Below, piece after piece: positions 1 through 12,030 of a DNA stretch of 64,000 bases. The notes below the pieces were generated by a model. That model ran no database searches and had not been told where the DNA came from. It was given only the letters and a program-made list of their open reading frames with translations. Origin of the DNA: Adiantum capillus-veneris (lineage: Eukaryota > Streptophyta > Polypodiopsida > Polypodiales > Pteridaceae); contig CM043963.1 of assembly GCA_014529385.2 (NCBI GenBank), forward strand, positions 66,169,895-66,233,894, in the 5' to 3' direction. Position 1 is the stretch's first letter, and every line of letters begins with the position of its first letter. Both the position numbers and the translations under genes were made by a program.

Positions 1-11
1 GAGCTTCATGG

Positions 12-132
<121 letters not shown>

Positions 133-588
133 GTGTCATTTCTGACATTGTATGTGCAGTCTTGGATTGCTGACAAGGATGACTTCCTTCGGCGCCGGAC
201 AAGAGAGTATCGAGGAAGGGATGCGGCCCTAGCACAGTACCTTTCAAAGCTCTGCGAGTCACCGATAGTAGTTTTTCACAATTCCATGTCACAAGAGGGT
301 TCAATAGCAACTTACACATTCAAGACACTATCACGCTTCTTGGGTGGACCGGTGCTGCCCAAAAGTGCAGATAAAGTCATTCTTGTTGACAAAGTGTTTG
401 CTAGAGATTGTTTTGGTTACTGCCCAGGCTATACAGGTGGTCGGGCAGCGTATTACTACACGTACACAGCAATGGCACTAGCTCTTGGTAGACAAAACCC
501 AGATGAACTTTTAGAGTATGGCAAACATCTCATGATTCGTTACAAGGGTGACGTGCCAAAAAACAAAATTGAACCTGCAAAATCTTGA
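133..588 (+). CDS. Hypothetical protein, probably a 3' exon
   Basis: Open frame of 151 codons ending TGA, starting directly after the CT run. The first codons probably overlap an intron or spacer, because the natural-looking part begins near SWIADKDDF. The protein is mixed alpha/beta in composition, has no signal peptide or membrane segment, and ends with a basic tail. I recognise no domain. It lies tail to tail with the minus-strand gene that ends at 652. It may be the last exon of a gene starting outside the window. Codon use looks real, but I cannot assign a function. Confidence 0.4.
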   Translation: MSFLTLYVQSWIADKDDFLRRRTREYRGRDAALAQYLSKLCESPIVVFHNSMSQEGSIATYTFKTLSRFLGGPVLPKSADKVILVDKVFARDCFGYCPGYTGGRAAYYYTYTAMALALGRQNPDELLEYGKHLMIRYKGDVPKNKIEPAKS

Positions 589-651
589 TACACTTCAAGT
601 AGCAATTGTATAAGATCATGTATTACATAAATTTTTTACAATGCCATCCAC

Positions 652-3505
652 TCAGAGTATCTTTCTCCACTTGTGATTCACATACACCATTGTCTCTCTC
701 CACCTTCGTTGACTTTCACGAGCTCCGGAGTTGTTGTATGCCATTGATCTTTTAGCTTTTTGTTGTTGTAAATGTCTGATTGCTTGTGCTGTTGCTGAAT
801 TTGCCAAGACTTCTTTTGCCTGCATTCGATGAATGATTCTACGATAGAACCATTCAAATAGTTCTCTCAAACTGTTAGCCTTGATTCGAGAGCCACCATG
901 TCGTGTGTGCCTGAAATAAGCATTTCTCGCCATGTAATGAGACTTTTCCATCCCTTGGGTATTCCATATTGCCGGGTTCCCATACTTCTGTATAAAATAT
1001 GGCAAATGATTGAAGATGATGTGCTGGATATGAAAACAGATTAGTTAGAATGTTTTACACTCACATATTTGCACATAAGAGAGAAAGAAAAACATGATAA
1101 TACCATGTAGTGAGTAATCTGGGTGTCTGTCCATGCTGTCTTGAATGATTTTTTCAGAAGGTTGAGATTTTCCTTGAACTTGTTCATATCACCTTGTGAC
1201 CAGTCATCTTTGTCGCACATCAAAAATAGGATGTCTATTGATCGCCAAACCTCAGCCTTCGCGTTACGAGTAGTTGGTTCGTGGTCTTTGACTGCAATAT
1301 GTAGCTTTTTCCAGCTCTGATACTCTACCTTGCTAACATAAGATGTGTTATATATTTTTCCATGTTTTGTTAGCTTTGGATCTCTTGTACCTTGGGGCTT
1401 AGATAAAAACCTCCGTGCCTTCACCCCACCGATGGATGGTTTGCATGGGACATCCTTCTCAGCAGTTGATCTCTTTTCATCCCGCTGGATTTTCACATTG
1501 CCACCATGAAGCCCCATATCCGACAGTACCATTTCTAAGCACTGCAAGGCTACTTGTCGTTCTGCAGAGTTCTTAATCTTCCAAGCAAACCCGATGTATA
1601 AGTAGACCAATTTCTCTACAATTCTACAAAGGGCATGCATTGTACAAATGTGAACATTCACAAGTGGTATTTTCAAAACTGGTCGAAAAGCAGGATCCTC
1701 AATGTGACGTGTTGAAGCTTTTCTCCACCACTTTGGGTTCATGACCTTTGCAGGCTCCATGCAGAACAAACACGGTGACTTTGCCATTGCACCCATTCCA
1801 CAATTATACATGCACTTTAATGTTTTAAGGTCACCTGCAAGATGCCACTGAACTTGAAAGTCTCCCCTTCCATCTAGACGTAGTACCTCTCCCTGGTTAG
1901 TCTGTCGATCAATCAGCTCCGGAATATTAGTTCGATGGAACACCCAATATAGAATCTCATGATCTTCTTTCTTTACCTGCAACACAAAATAAATGAGACT
2001 TAAGTAGATCTGAATATTTGAGCTTACTTGAGAATATCGCTTACCTCAAACGCACCAAGCCACCATATGTTAGATTCTGATTGAACACTAAAATATAAAG
2101 GATCATCACTGGGACACTTTGAGAGGGCTCTATTCATTAAAGTAATAGTAACACGCTCTAGCTTTTTCTCTTTAACAAGCTCACACTCATCCAGTTTTAA
2201 CACAAAATGTAATAGTCCACGTGACTCTTCAAATGTGATGTTGTAAAACTCCACCATTCTCTTCTGTAGTATCCGCAGGTCCATAAAAATATTGTTGAAC
2301 TCATCATATGCCACAGTGTTGGCTCCATGGCCACTGTAAGTTGCTTTAATATGAAAGGGCTGTCCAAGATAGTCTCCCTGTGCCTCGTTAAGCTGAAGCC
2401 TCTCTTTCCAAACACTTGAGGCTGATGGTAGAAGTTTGGATTTTATACCCTTCCTAACAAAGATGGATGAGACAGACTTTTGGATAGCCGAATATCCTCT
2501 TTTGCTTACACCAAGTGAATCAAGTGTGCCTTGTATCTCTTTTGCAGGCACTGAGTTCTCTGAAATAAAGCGGTCCACTACATTTCTTTGTAGAACCTTA
2601 AACTTCTTGTCATGTACTATATCTGCTGCCAGGCTTCTACTTATAAGTGGCTTCAATCTCTTTCCTATATTGGCTTTGGGGTCAATGTTTTCCTTGTCAG
2701 GATAGATTGAGTCTCTACATGAAGACAATGCATAAGTAAATAACAGAAAATTTGCTTCACTAACACTATTTAGGCACATGAAAACAATGCATAACAAGAA
2801 AAAACAAAGAGATTACTTAACTAAGACAATGTAGCCAACCAAGAAGCATCACCTTAATGCTCGGATTCTTTTCTTGAGACCTCCTGATGCAACCTGCAAT
2901 GTTTCAAGATTGCGCAATTTCTTCTTTCGGATACGACCACCCAAGATGGTGTCCTTCATTTGACAACTTCGCACCTTTTCTTTCAGTTCTTGTACCTCTG
3001 TTTTATGTTGCAAAATGGTAACCTGATCTGTAGAATGTAAATGTGAAAGGCGAACAATCTCACATTGTTGAGATTGGAAAATGCTCTTGTAAGTTCCAGC
3101 TTCTCTTGTAAGTGATTTACAATAACCCAGAAGGCCGTTTTCTCCATCACCAGCAAAGGTCAATAAGCTTGTAGGATTGACAAACGGTGGAGACGCATTA
3201 GTTATTGGATTCTTAGGGTAGAGAGAGCCTCTCGTCCAGATATCTATGTGTTTAGCTCCTTGAGCTCTGAGCGTGTCTATGGAGGTGGGAGGTATATGTG
3301 TGTTTGTTTTACTGCGCTTAATCAATGGTTGGTACTCATTGTCCAAATCAATGTGAAGGTGATATTTGGCTCGTTTGTGGGTAACATTTGTGCCATTTGA
3401 GGAGTGCGCCATTAGCCAAATGTGCAGGTTTAATGGAAAGTGAATAGCGGCTGCGGATTTGTCCCTCCATGTTAGCCTCATTCCCTCCGTATTGACGTTG
3501 TTCAT
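652..3505 (-). CDS. Intact four-exon gene, uncharacterised transposase-like protein (855 aa)
   Basis: Exons on the minus strand are 3505-2853, 2714-2045, 1976-1104 and 1023-652. All introns are GT-AG and 68-138 bp long. Exons 1 and 2 sum to a multiple of three and exons 3 and 4 are each in phase, giving one open frame of 855 codons. Exon 1 ends in a basic coiled coil (TEVQELKEKV, then RIRKKKLR). Exon 2 carries a possible RNase H-like strand, IKATYSGHGA. Exon 3 has GDLKTLKCMYNCG followed by a CLFC pair and VHICTMHALCRIVEKL. Exon 4 has NTQGMEKSHYMARNAYFRHT. I recall this motif order from uncharacterised multicopy animal proteins, but I cannot name the family. Where those have an acidic residue in the first motif, this copy has H. 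Either an immobile transposase-derived gene or a transposon gene whose ends I do not see. The exon model is well supported; the function is inferred. Confidence 0.75.
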
Positions 3506-3571
3506 TCAATACAACTAAAAAGAGTATTATCCCTCAATCACTACGAACGAATGTTCAGAGGGGTAAGGAAT

Positions 3572-4493
3572 CTACTTAAAGTACACTTTTTGAAGTTTTA
3601 CTATGAAAGACCCAGCTCTTTTATTTGTCATTTTTTCTAGAGAGAGAGTGCAAAAAATACATTTTCTTAGAAGGCCCTCCAAATGACCTCCGAAATTTCC
3701 TAATGTGCGAAAAAACCAGTTGAACATCTCCTCCAAATAATTGGATTGCACCATTCCACCATCATGTCGAGTATTTTTGAAGTACACTCCCCTTGCTCGA
3801 TAATGGGACTTCTCCATGCCTTGAGTGCTAAAAATTTCAAGCCATCCATACTTGTGCATAAAAAATGCACCATGCGCAAACAAAATATGTTGTTCACATG
3901 AGTAAACGATCCACATTATTTAATAAAAACAATCCCTTGTAATAAATTCACCACGTAACATGGCTTACCATGTAATATGTGATGTTATTTTCACCCCAAG
4001 AAAGGGTGAAGACCTTGGTAAAATCCACCAAGGCTTCTAGAAATGATTGGCGTTGTTCTTTTGTTGTGCTGTTAAGGCCCATAAGCTTGACCATTTTATC
4101 AAAATGTGCCCAAACTTGCTTGCACTTGTTTGCAAGCTCTCCATGTGCCCAAACTTGCTTGCACTTGTTTGCAAGCTCTCCATTTAGGAACACTTGAAAA
4201 TCCGCTTCCAAGCCTTGCTTCAAATTGTCCAGCCTTCTCTTTACTTCATCCAGCTGCGCATCTGCTACATATTTTCTTCGAAAAGCCGCTTCCAGTGCTT
4301 CATGATCCACCTTTTCCTCATTAGGCAGGCCATCAAACCATAGCCTCACTTTACCACGAACTAGGAGAGGAAGCATCTGTACCACACCTTCTTCCCTCGA
4401 CAAACCGCTTTCCAGCATGAACAACCCATAGTCTTGGAGCCAGGTTCCTGCATCTTCGACCCCAGTGAAAATGAGAAATCCCGTCCAAGCCAT
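3572..4493 (-). pseudogene. Chimera: gag domain fused to the 3' part of a transposase-like gene
   Basis: The 5' part (4493 to about 4110) encodes a retrotransposon gag-like domain: VQMLPLLVRGKVRLWFDGLP and a following AFRRKYV...RLDNLKQG stretch. From about 4090 to 3969 the protein aligns with the end of exon 3 of the 652-3505 gene, ending ITYYM before a GTAAGC donor, as that gene ends ITHYM before GTATTA. The exon-4 equivalent (3916-3572) has STQGMEKSHYRARGVYFKNT. The acceptor before it is lost: CAG has become GAA. A 39-bp tandem duplication (4107-4184) repeats GELANKCKQVWAH. The tail is diverged and ends early. So it is a broken paralogue with a replaced front. Confidence 0.6.
4107..4184. 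repeat. 39-bp tandem duplication
   Basis: Two near-identical copies side by side. The duplication is in frame within the gag-fusion pseudogene and repeats 13 residues. Confidence 0.9.
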
Positions 4494-5680
4494 TACTTCT
4501 CTAGCAACACTAGCTCTTCAAAGGCCACACCTTTGGTATCACCAAAATCATCGCTTTGTCTTCAAACAGGAGCATCAGTGTGCTCCTCCGTGGGGGAACC
4601 AGAAGATGGAGAGGGGGAATGGGGAACACACACGCAATTGCCCCTATATAGCTCAGGGTATCCACAGCACCCTTGTCCTCTCGAAAACACCTTCAAAAAA
4701 GACGATTCACACTAGCAGGGCCTCGCCTGCACTTCGCCCAATGCACACACGCTTTGCACAATCCTCAGACAGCTACCACACCGATCTTGCCCTCTTCCAG
4801 CTCTTCCACATCTCAACACCTCTCTCTCTCTTTCTCTCTCTCACACACAGGGGGCCCGGGGGACGCACACGCTCACACACACCGGCATCACACACCCTGG
4901 AGACGAACAAAGAAGAAAGGGGAGAAGGGGAGAAGGAGGGAAAGACGACACCAAAATCGATAATGACAGCTTCTCCTTCAAACCAGAAACCATGTACAAA
5001 CTCCATGAATTATGCTCAAGGCTACACCATGGCCATTGCCGCTTCATACAGAGGGACACATACCTCCCTCAACAAACCAAATCCGTCGGCACACGCCTCA
5101 ATAGAAAAATTCACCTCTGGCTTCACTTCGGCCATAGCTCCGTGTCTTGGTAGCCCTCGCTAGCTTCTTCTCCTGCAAAGCTCGTGCCCTTCCAAGCCTC
5201 TTCGCAGACCACGCGTGGCGACCTCGATTGCCGAGCGCATGAAAAAACTCATTCTTCTCCCAATTCCCTTTTTCAACTCCTCTCCCAAGCCAAAAAGAAA
5301 GAAAAAACCCTCCTCTCGAAAACCGCTCTTTCCCATATCTTTTTTTTCCCCTCATTCTAAAAAAAGCTTCTCTAGCAATAGCACCCGGGCGCTATTGCTC
5401 TTTGTACATCCTCATAGCTTCTTTCTTAACTTTTGTGACTTTGCAATGGTTTTGAAGCTTAACCTTTCTTTTCTTAACTCCAGCCAAGCTTTTTTATTTG
5501 CATTTATAGCCAAGGGGGCTTTTAGTGCCGGTTTCCTATGTGGTCGATGTTCCGTGCATTCAAGTTCGCTAAACACTCATCTCATCAAGCTACCCCTTGT
5601 CAGCTTCAAACCTTTAGAACTTTGCCGTATTCCAACCACTTCGCACCCTTCAATAGCCAGCCACAAAAATGGAAAACCCT
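4494..5680. other. No supported gene
   Basis: Open frames here overlap on several strands and have low-complexity C/T-rich composition, with a CT/CA patch at 4820-4890. I see no domain, and splice sites do not join any of the frames. It could be the upstream region of the minus-strand chimera. Confidence 0.5.
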
Positions 5681-5940
5681 GTCGCGATTATTTTATCAAC
5701 TTGAAGTGGGTGCATCATAGTGACCATGACTCATTATGAGAGATCGTGGTGTTTACCGCGGGCCATTACCGCAAAACAAGAGAGAGGAATTCAAAATGAG
5801 GAGAGAGAAACCCTTTTGTTATTCAAACAGCATTTTACCGCCCTTATTACGGCGAGTATTTTCGCGATTATTGCAACGCGCATTATCACTAAGGCCATAG
5901 ACCCCCTTCCCCTCCCTCTCCCGCGGGTTACCATTTAAAT
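5681..5940. repeat. Subterminal-type region with TTACCGC motifs (CACTA-like)
   Basis: Contains TTTACCGCGG, CATTACCGC, TTTACCGCCC, ATTACGGCG and TCGCGATTATT. The same GCGGTAAT / ATTACCGC words recur at 10,365-10,420, 14,195-14,285 and 29,964-30,090. This is probably the left subterminal part of the CACTA element. I could not find a clean CACTA terminus here. Confidence 0.5.
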
Positions 5941-6264
5941 CCAATACAACTCAAAATGTATTTACACACTACAACTCCGATCCTACACTCTCCAGAATGC
6001 TTGCTCACTTCACTTAATCTCTCTTTCACTCTAAAAATTCTATACATAAATCATTGAACTCAGAACAAAACCATTACAAATACTATTCATAAGCACATAA
6101 CGAAACATTTGCAAATTAATCATATACTACACCAAGTGAAAGAATGGAGAGTTTTATTAATTCTCATCTTGTATAAGATCTCTACAATCACTAGGATCCA
6201 TATTTAGACCCATAGTATTCAAATCAATAAACAAGTTTAGAGATTCTTCCTCCTCTCCATCACC

Positions 6265-9200
6265 TCATGTAGAATCATCATCACTTTCTCCCTCTTCCTC
6301 CTCCTCAAGATGACTATTTGCAAAGCTTGGCTGACCTTCTTCAACTTCTACTACATCTTCCTCTGCATCTTGTGGTGATGGTATGATGGGATCAATTACT
6401 GACTCAATGTCCGTCTCTGCAAAGATAGATCTACCCCGCGGCATGACTGGAATGACATACCAAAGTCTTCTTTGATATATACATGGCACATAAAAGACCG
6501 GTACGTCACACACAAAGAATAAGCTGATATACATATATTAAATTTTTAATTTAATTTAATTGCACATAGCCTAAATTACCTGCTCGCAACTACTAGGATA
6601 CACCAAGTTGTCAGTTTTTCCCCGATGGAATTGGGTGGAATCCACCATAATGAGCCCATTTTCATGTCTTTTGACCTCACCCGCACCATCGGCACTCAAA
6701 GAGGAATTTGTGAAAAGATCTGAAATCCACTTTGATTATTCTCTCTATAGTACCACAATATCTGACCTCATCTGTTGTTGTGTAAAATTTTCCCATCACG
6801 CCACAATCATTAGTGGTCCAACGCTCATCTATCTTGCGGGTGCGAAAATGTCGGCCTTCGGACCAAATGGAGTTGAAAATGAGACCCTACAATCACAATG
6901 CATAAGAGGTTACATCGCATTTCATTAAGTGATTTGCGGTCTTGCATACATAACATATACACACTCACCTTGCGCAAGCATCCTCGCGCATACTCCCATT
7001 CTTTAGGGCTTATTTGTTCTCCTTGTGCTTTGGCATTGGTCATGGCATTATGGATCCACTCTACTTGAATCAATTCAGGATATTTTGCAAGCTCTTTAGG
7101 AAAAGAAGGTACACGTCTACCTCCATGGGACCTCTTCCATGCATCTCTATCCCTTTCTCTAGCTGCACGGGCTTCCAAGTACATATTGACCCATTTGGTC
7201 ATGATAGTGGCATTAAGTAAACAGTAGTTGTTGACTATGGCATGAAACTCTCTATCCATGACCAAGAGTGAGCCTTTTCCACTGGGAATGGTTGAGTGCT
7301 TCCTAGGATCCTCTTCTTCACTCCACAGACGAGACAATGATGGATCCACTGTGATGAGATACTGTGAGACATACACAAATGCCTCTTGCACCACCCAGCC
7401 TTCTGCCATTCTCGCCTGAAAACATTAAAACCACATATTTTTATTAGTAACTCCATAGCGTATAAATGCTATCTATATTGTATTGATTTTGCATACCTTC
7501 GGTTGTGACCTCAATCTAACAAAATCCTTTAAAGTCTTCAAGAATCTCTCCAAGAAGAACATCCATCTAGAGTGAACCACCCCACAAATGGCAATCTCCT
7601 CAACAAGGTGAAGCAATAGGTGTATTTGGATAACAAGGATTGTACGTGGGAATGCATCCTCAATAGCACAAACTGTCTCTATTGCTAGCTGATGGGCTAC
7701 TGGTATGGCTTCTACTTCTATCTCCTTGGAGCTCACAAATCTACAGGGCACAAATAATATAGTAGATAAAAACAAATTCCATTGTTCATGCATGCACAAC
7801 ATGATATAGTACTTGAAAAAAACCCATTACCTCTCAATCTCACCCACTTTGAATATTGCAGCCTTCACCTTAGTGTCCCCATAACCACTAATAGTTATGG
7901 GAAGTACAAACTACAAACAATAAAACATCTTAGTGAATGTCAACCTATATATAAGGACACATAGACACCACAAACTGTTCTACTCTTACTTGAAGGATTT
8001 TATGCCAATCATGGGATTTCAATCCATACAATTGAGTGGAGCCACCCTTTTTGGTTTTTGTGAAAGCACCTTTGAGTGACCGCATATATCCCGTTGGAGT
8101 TCTGATGGATGCAATAACTTGCTTTGTCCGCTCTTGGTCTGCCTTTGACAGTATCCACGGTGCCTTTGGGAGAATCATCTTACTCCCCCATGCGGGGCGT
8201 GGCTGAAGGGGAGAGACGTCTCATGGCTCTTAAATCTTGCCTAGCACCCAATGAATCCTTCTTGCCAATTATGTGATCCCATATAGCTTGCCCAACATTT
8301 TTGAATACATGCATAGGGTCCAATAAGTGATGAATTTTCAACGAAGCCCAATAGGGGAGCGACAAGAAGATTGAGTACCTCGACATACCCTTTGGAAACC
8401 CATTGGGAGGTGGTGAGGTACCATGATGCTCCTCCCAATGGTTCGCCCAATCAGCCATGTTCCAATGGAATGGCTGCACTCCATTGATAGGGGGAGCATA
8501 TCTACGATGTGAAGGAAGCAGGAAGCGATGGTTGTTGGGATAGATCACCTTCCCAAGAAGAGGAGGTCTCTCTGTCACAAGGGAAGGGCCACAAGTGGGA
8601 CACGCACTATGTCCAGATGTTGCCAATCCTGCCAAGAGGTAAACAAACGTTACACATGAGATGATAAACCTAAAGCAAAGAGTACAATTAACATGTGCAT
8701 ACTTACTAGATACCTCTCCAAATCCTGGATAATCATGCATAGTCCACATGAGGGTGCACTTGATGATGGCTTTGCGGTCTCATGGTGGCCGTGAAATGTC
8801 AATGACATCTATGCATCTCCATAGTTCTTGAAACTCATCAATAAGAGGCTGCAGATATACATCCATGTTTTTTACCTTGTGCTTTCTTGGAATGAGAAGT
8901 GATAGTAAAATGTTTCCCTTTTCTGTTGCCTCCCAAGGAGGAATATTGTAGTTTACAACCACCACCGGCCAAGTGCTCCATGAAGTAGAGCGGTGCCCAA
9001 ATGGATTCACTCCATCACTAGCTAACCCAATCCTCAAGTGATGAAGCTCATCCCTGAACTCTGGCCATGTGTCCTCTATGTGCTTCCACGCTGGTGAGTC
9101 AGCTGGCACTCTCATAATACCATCTGTGGAGCGATTTTTTGCATGCCAACTCAAAAGCTCGCTCGTACCCTTCGATCTAAACATGTGTTGGATGCGAGGG

Positions 9201-10122
9201 ATGAGTGGAAAATGCCTCAAAACTTTACGTGGAATAATTTTTCTCTGTATTCCTTCTTTGAACCTAGACTCCCTGCACGATGGACATGTGTCACAATCGG
9301 CATGCTCATTACGAAAGAGCACACAATCGTTCACGCAAGCATGAATGCGATCATAATCCATCCCTAATGCAGTCACCACTTCGCGTGCTTTTCGTCTATT
9401 CTCTGGCATGTGATTGCCAGCTGACAGCATCTTTCCTAGCAACCTATCACAAGAAGAAAGTACCTTAGAAGCTAATTTATGCACTCCACAAGCATCCTTC
9501 ACAATCTGTATGCATACCTCAAAAGTGCGTCGACACTAGCATTGCTCCATCCAAACATCGCCTGAAGGTTAAGGACTTCGAGAGATGCCCTTAAAATGGA
9601 GTAAGAGGATCTATCATATAGTGCGGTGTGTGCCGAATCGAGTAGCTCACTCCTCGTTCTTTCGGAAGCTTCTTCGTATGCACACTCTGGTTCATGCTCC
9701 TCCTCTCGTGCAAGGAGATCCTCAACCATTCTATGCAAATGGTCTTCTTCTGCATCCATGTAAGGAGATGGGATGTGGTCACTCGTAGAGGGAGCAGCAG
9801 TTGGCTGATTTGATGTGCTTCCTCCCTCTCTAATGGATTCCTGGCGCATGCGCTCTTCCACCCTCGTTTCCCCTCCTCCACCAACCACACGCCAATGAGG
9901 GGTGACATCAATAGCCGCTACAATTCGCGGATCGTTTGTTTCCATCCATGCACGCTTGCGAGGATCGTCCCATAGGCCATAATCTTCTACATGGCTCAAG
10001 CATATCCGTCAAAGTCGAGCAATGGCGCATTTGCACCGCACGCATGGGCATGGTAATCGCTCGGCCAACCACCGTGATCTATCCGGTTCAATGGACGGGC
10101 CAAAATCATCCCAAGAAACCTA
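6265..10122 (-). pseudogene. CACTA (En/Spm) TNP2-type transposase, several exons, broken
   Basis: The order from 5' to 3' on the minus strand follows the plant family. Transposase-associated zinc domain at 10,122-9,960 (WLAERLPCPCVRCKC). Linker with MFGWSNASVDALL to about 9,520. Transposase_21 core at 9,502-8,180: HACVNDCVLFRNEHADCDTC, then MRVPADSPAWKHIEDTWPEF and LRIGLASDGVNPFG, with LDPMHVFKNVGQAIWDHI after an intron. DUF4218-like part at 8,178-7,250 (HLLLHLVEEIAICGVVHSRW). DUF4216-like part at 6,900-6,265 (VFYVPCIYQRRLWYVIPVMP). Breaks: TGA inside the zinc domain, an apparent 1-bp loss near 9,510, TGA just after ISRPP near 8,780, and a frameshift near 6,690. It sits head to head with the Transposase_24-like gene starting near 10,480. 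Exon borders are approximate. Confidence 0.88.
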
Positions 10123-10470
10123 CATTAATACATTACATACACTAATTAAAATCAAATTACCAAAAAAAGTTAATAAAATATCAATAAAAAGTAAAAATAA
10201 ATAAATTTAACATGCATGGTAATCAAAACTTTTAGGTAAAAATGTCATTTTCAAAGTACTAGGAATATTTTCATTTTATATACATTTTATAAAAAACATA
10301 GTACCAATAGATTTTGGAAATCAATAGTAATAATGTCAGAACGTGGCCATCTATGTGGATGGGCCGAAATTGCACCGCGGTAATATGAGCGGAAATGCTC
10401 GCGGTATTATGAGCAGAAATTCAATTTTTAAATTTTTTTTATAAATAGGGACACCCGTGTGACTCGCGAA
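10123..10470. promoter_or_regulatory. Shared divergent promoter region of the CACTA genes
   Basis: AT-rich gap between two divergent genes. It holds ACCGCGGTAATATGAGCG and CTCGCGGTATTATGAGC, matching the subterminal words at the element's ends. I see no clear coding sequence. Promoter role is inferred from position. Confidence 0.4.
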
Positions 10471-10639
10471 GTTCAAAACCCTAAAATTCGAATTTCATCG
10501 TCTTCTCCACAGAAGCCAAGAGCACGAACCTCACAACCTTGAGCTCTTCCTCCATCTCTACTCTTCTACTCTCCTACCCTCTCCCAACAAGCTCTTCAAT
10601 TCCATGTAAGTTTTATTGTTATGTTTTTTTATTTTTTCA

Positions 10640-10735
10640 CACGCATACACACACATGCATACACACACACGCATACACACATGCATACACTCATACACAC
10701 GCATGCACACACATGCATACACACACACTAATTAG
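10640..10735. repeat. CACACGCATA simple repeat
   Basis: Degenerate array of CACACACGCATACACACATGCATA units at the start of the palindrome array, just inside the first intron of the second CACTA gene. Confidence 0.85.
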
Positions 10736-12030
10736 TGCATGTGTTCTTTACACACTAATTACACACACTAATTAGTGCATTTTTCTTTACACACACTAAT
10801 TAGTGTGTGGATTATTCTAATGCACACACTAATTAGTGTAAGTAAAGTCACACCAAAACCTAAATTTGTTAATTATTAGTTACTTGCAAAATCTAAACTT
10901 GTGAAACTTGTCAAATTTGTTAAATTTATTACTTGCAAAACCTAATATGTTAAATTTGGGATTGGCCATGCACACACTAATTAGTGTGTGTTAACACACA
11001 CTAATTAGTGTGTGATTAGTGTGTGCATTGGCCAATGTGATTGGTCAATGCACACACTAATTAGTGTGTGATTAGTGTGTGCATTGGCCAATGTGATTGG
11101 TCAATGTACACACTAATTAGTGTGTGCATTGGTCAATGGGATTGGCCAATGCACACACTAATGCACACACTAATCACATTGGCCAATGCACACACTAATC
11201 ACACACTAATTAGTGTGTGCATTGGCCAAGTGATTGGTCAATGCACACACTAATTAGTGTGTGATTAGTGTGTGCATTGGTTAATGGGATTGGCCAATGC
11301 ACACATTAATTAGTGTGTTAACACACACTATTTACTGTGTGATTAGTGTGTGTATTGACCAATGTGATTGGCCAATGCGCGCACTAATTAGTGTGTAATT
11401 AGTGTGTGCCTCCGTCAATTAGATTGGCCTGTCTACACACTAATTAGTTTGGGATTAGTGTGTGCATTGGCCAATGCACACACTAATAATGTGTGTTAAC
11501 ACACACACTATTTATTGTGTGATTAGTGTGTGCATTGACCAATGTGATTGGCAATGCGCACACTAACTAGTGTGTAATTAGTGTGTGCATTGGTTAATTG
11601 GTGATTGGCCAATGCGCACACTGATTAGTGTGTGCATTGGTCAATTGGATTGGCCAATACACACACTATTTAGTGTGTGATTAGTGTGTGCATTGATCAA
11701 TTGGATTGGCCATCACACACACTATTTAGTGTGTGATTAGTGTGTGCATTGGTCAATTGGATTGGCCAATATACACATTATTTAGTGTGTGCATTGACCA
11801 ATGGGATTGGCCAATGCACACACTAATTAGTGTGTAATTAGTCCAATTACACAAGCCAATGCACACACTAATTAGTGTGTGCACAAGCCAATGCACACAT
11901 TAATTGGTGTATGTTAACACACACTAATTAGTGTGTGCACAAGCCAATGCACACACTAATTAGTGTGTGCACAATCTAATGCACACACTAATTAGTGTAT
12001 GTTAACACACACTAATTAGTGTGTGCACAA
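10722..12030. repeat. Array of CACACTAATTAGTGTG palindromes
   Basis: About 1.3 kb packed with the palindrome CACACACTAATTAGTGTGTG and with ATTGGCCAATG. Well over twenty copies alternate in both orientations with variable spacing. The array fills most of the long first intron of the plus-strand CACTA gene. Each palindrome holds CACTA and its complement TAGTG back to back, like two element termini joined head to head. Confidence 0.92.

Noticed and set aside
4465-5163. 232-codon plus-strand frame
   Set aside because: Opposite to the gag-fusion gene at its start, then C/T/A-rich without domain. Competing frames are equally long.
5215-5938. 174-codon plus-strand frame rich in Ser, Lys and Phe
   Set aside because: Low-complexity composition, no domain, no splice partners. 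It overlaps CACTA-type subterminal words.
5889-5975. CACTAAGG or CACTACAAC as the left CACTA terminus
   Set aside because: Subterminal words lie outside these sites, and the following bases do not match the right end CACTATAACATATG.
10539-11253. Frames of HTHTHAYTH and LISVCIGQ type
   Set aside because: Translation of the CACACGCATA repeat and the palindrome array.
10722-12030. CRISPR array
   Set aside because: Repeats are palindromic with very short, non-unique gaps, and the setting is a plant transposon intron.
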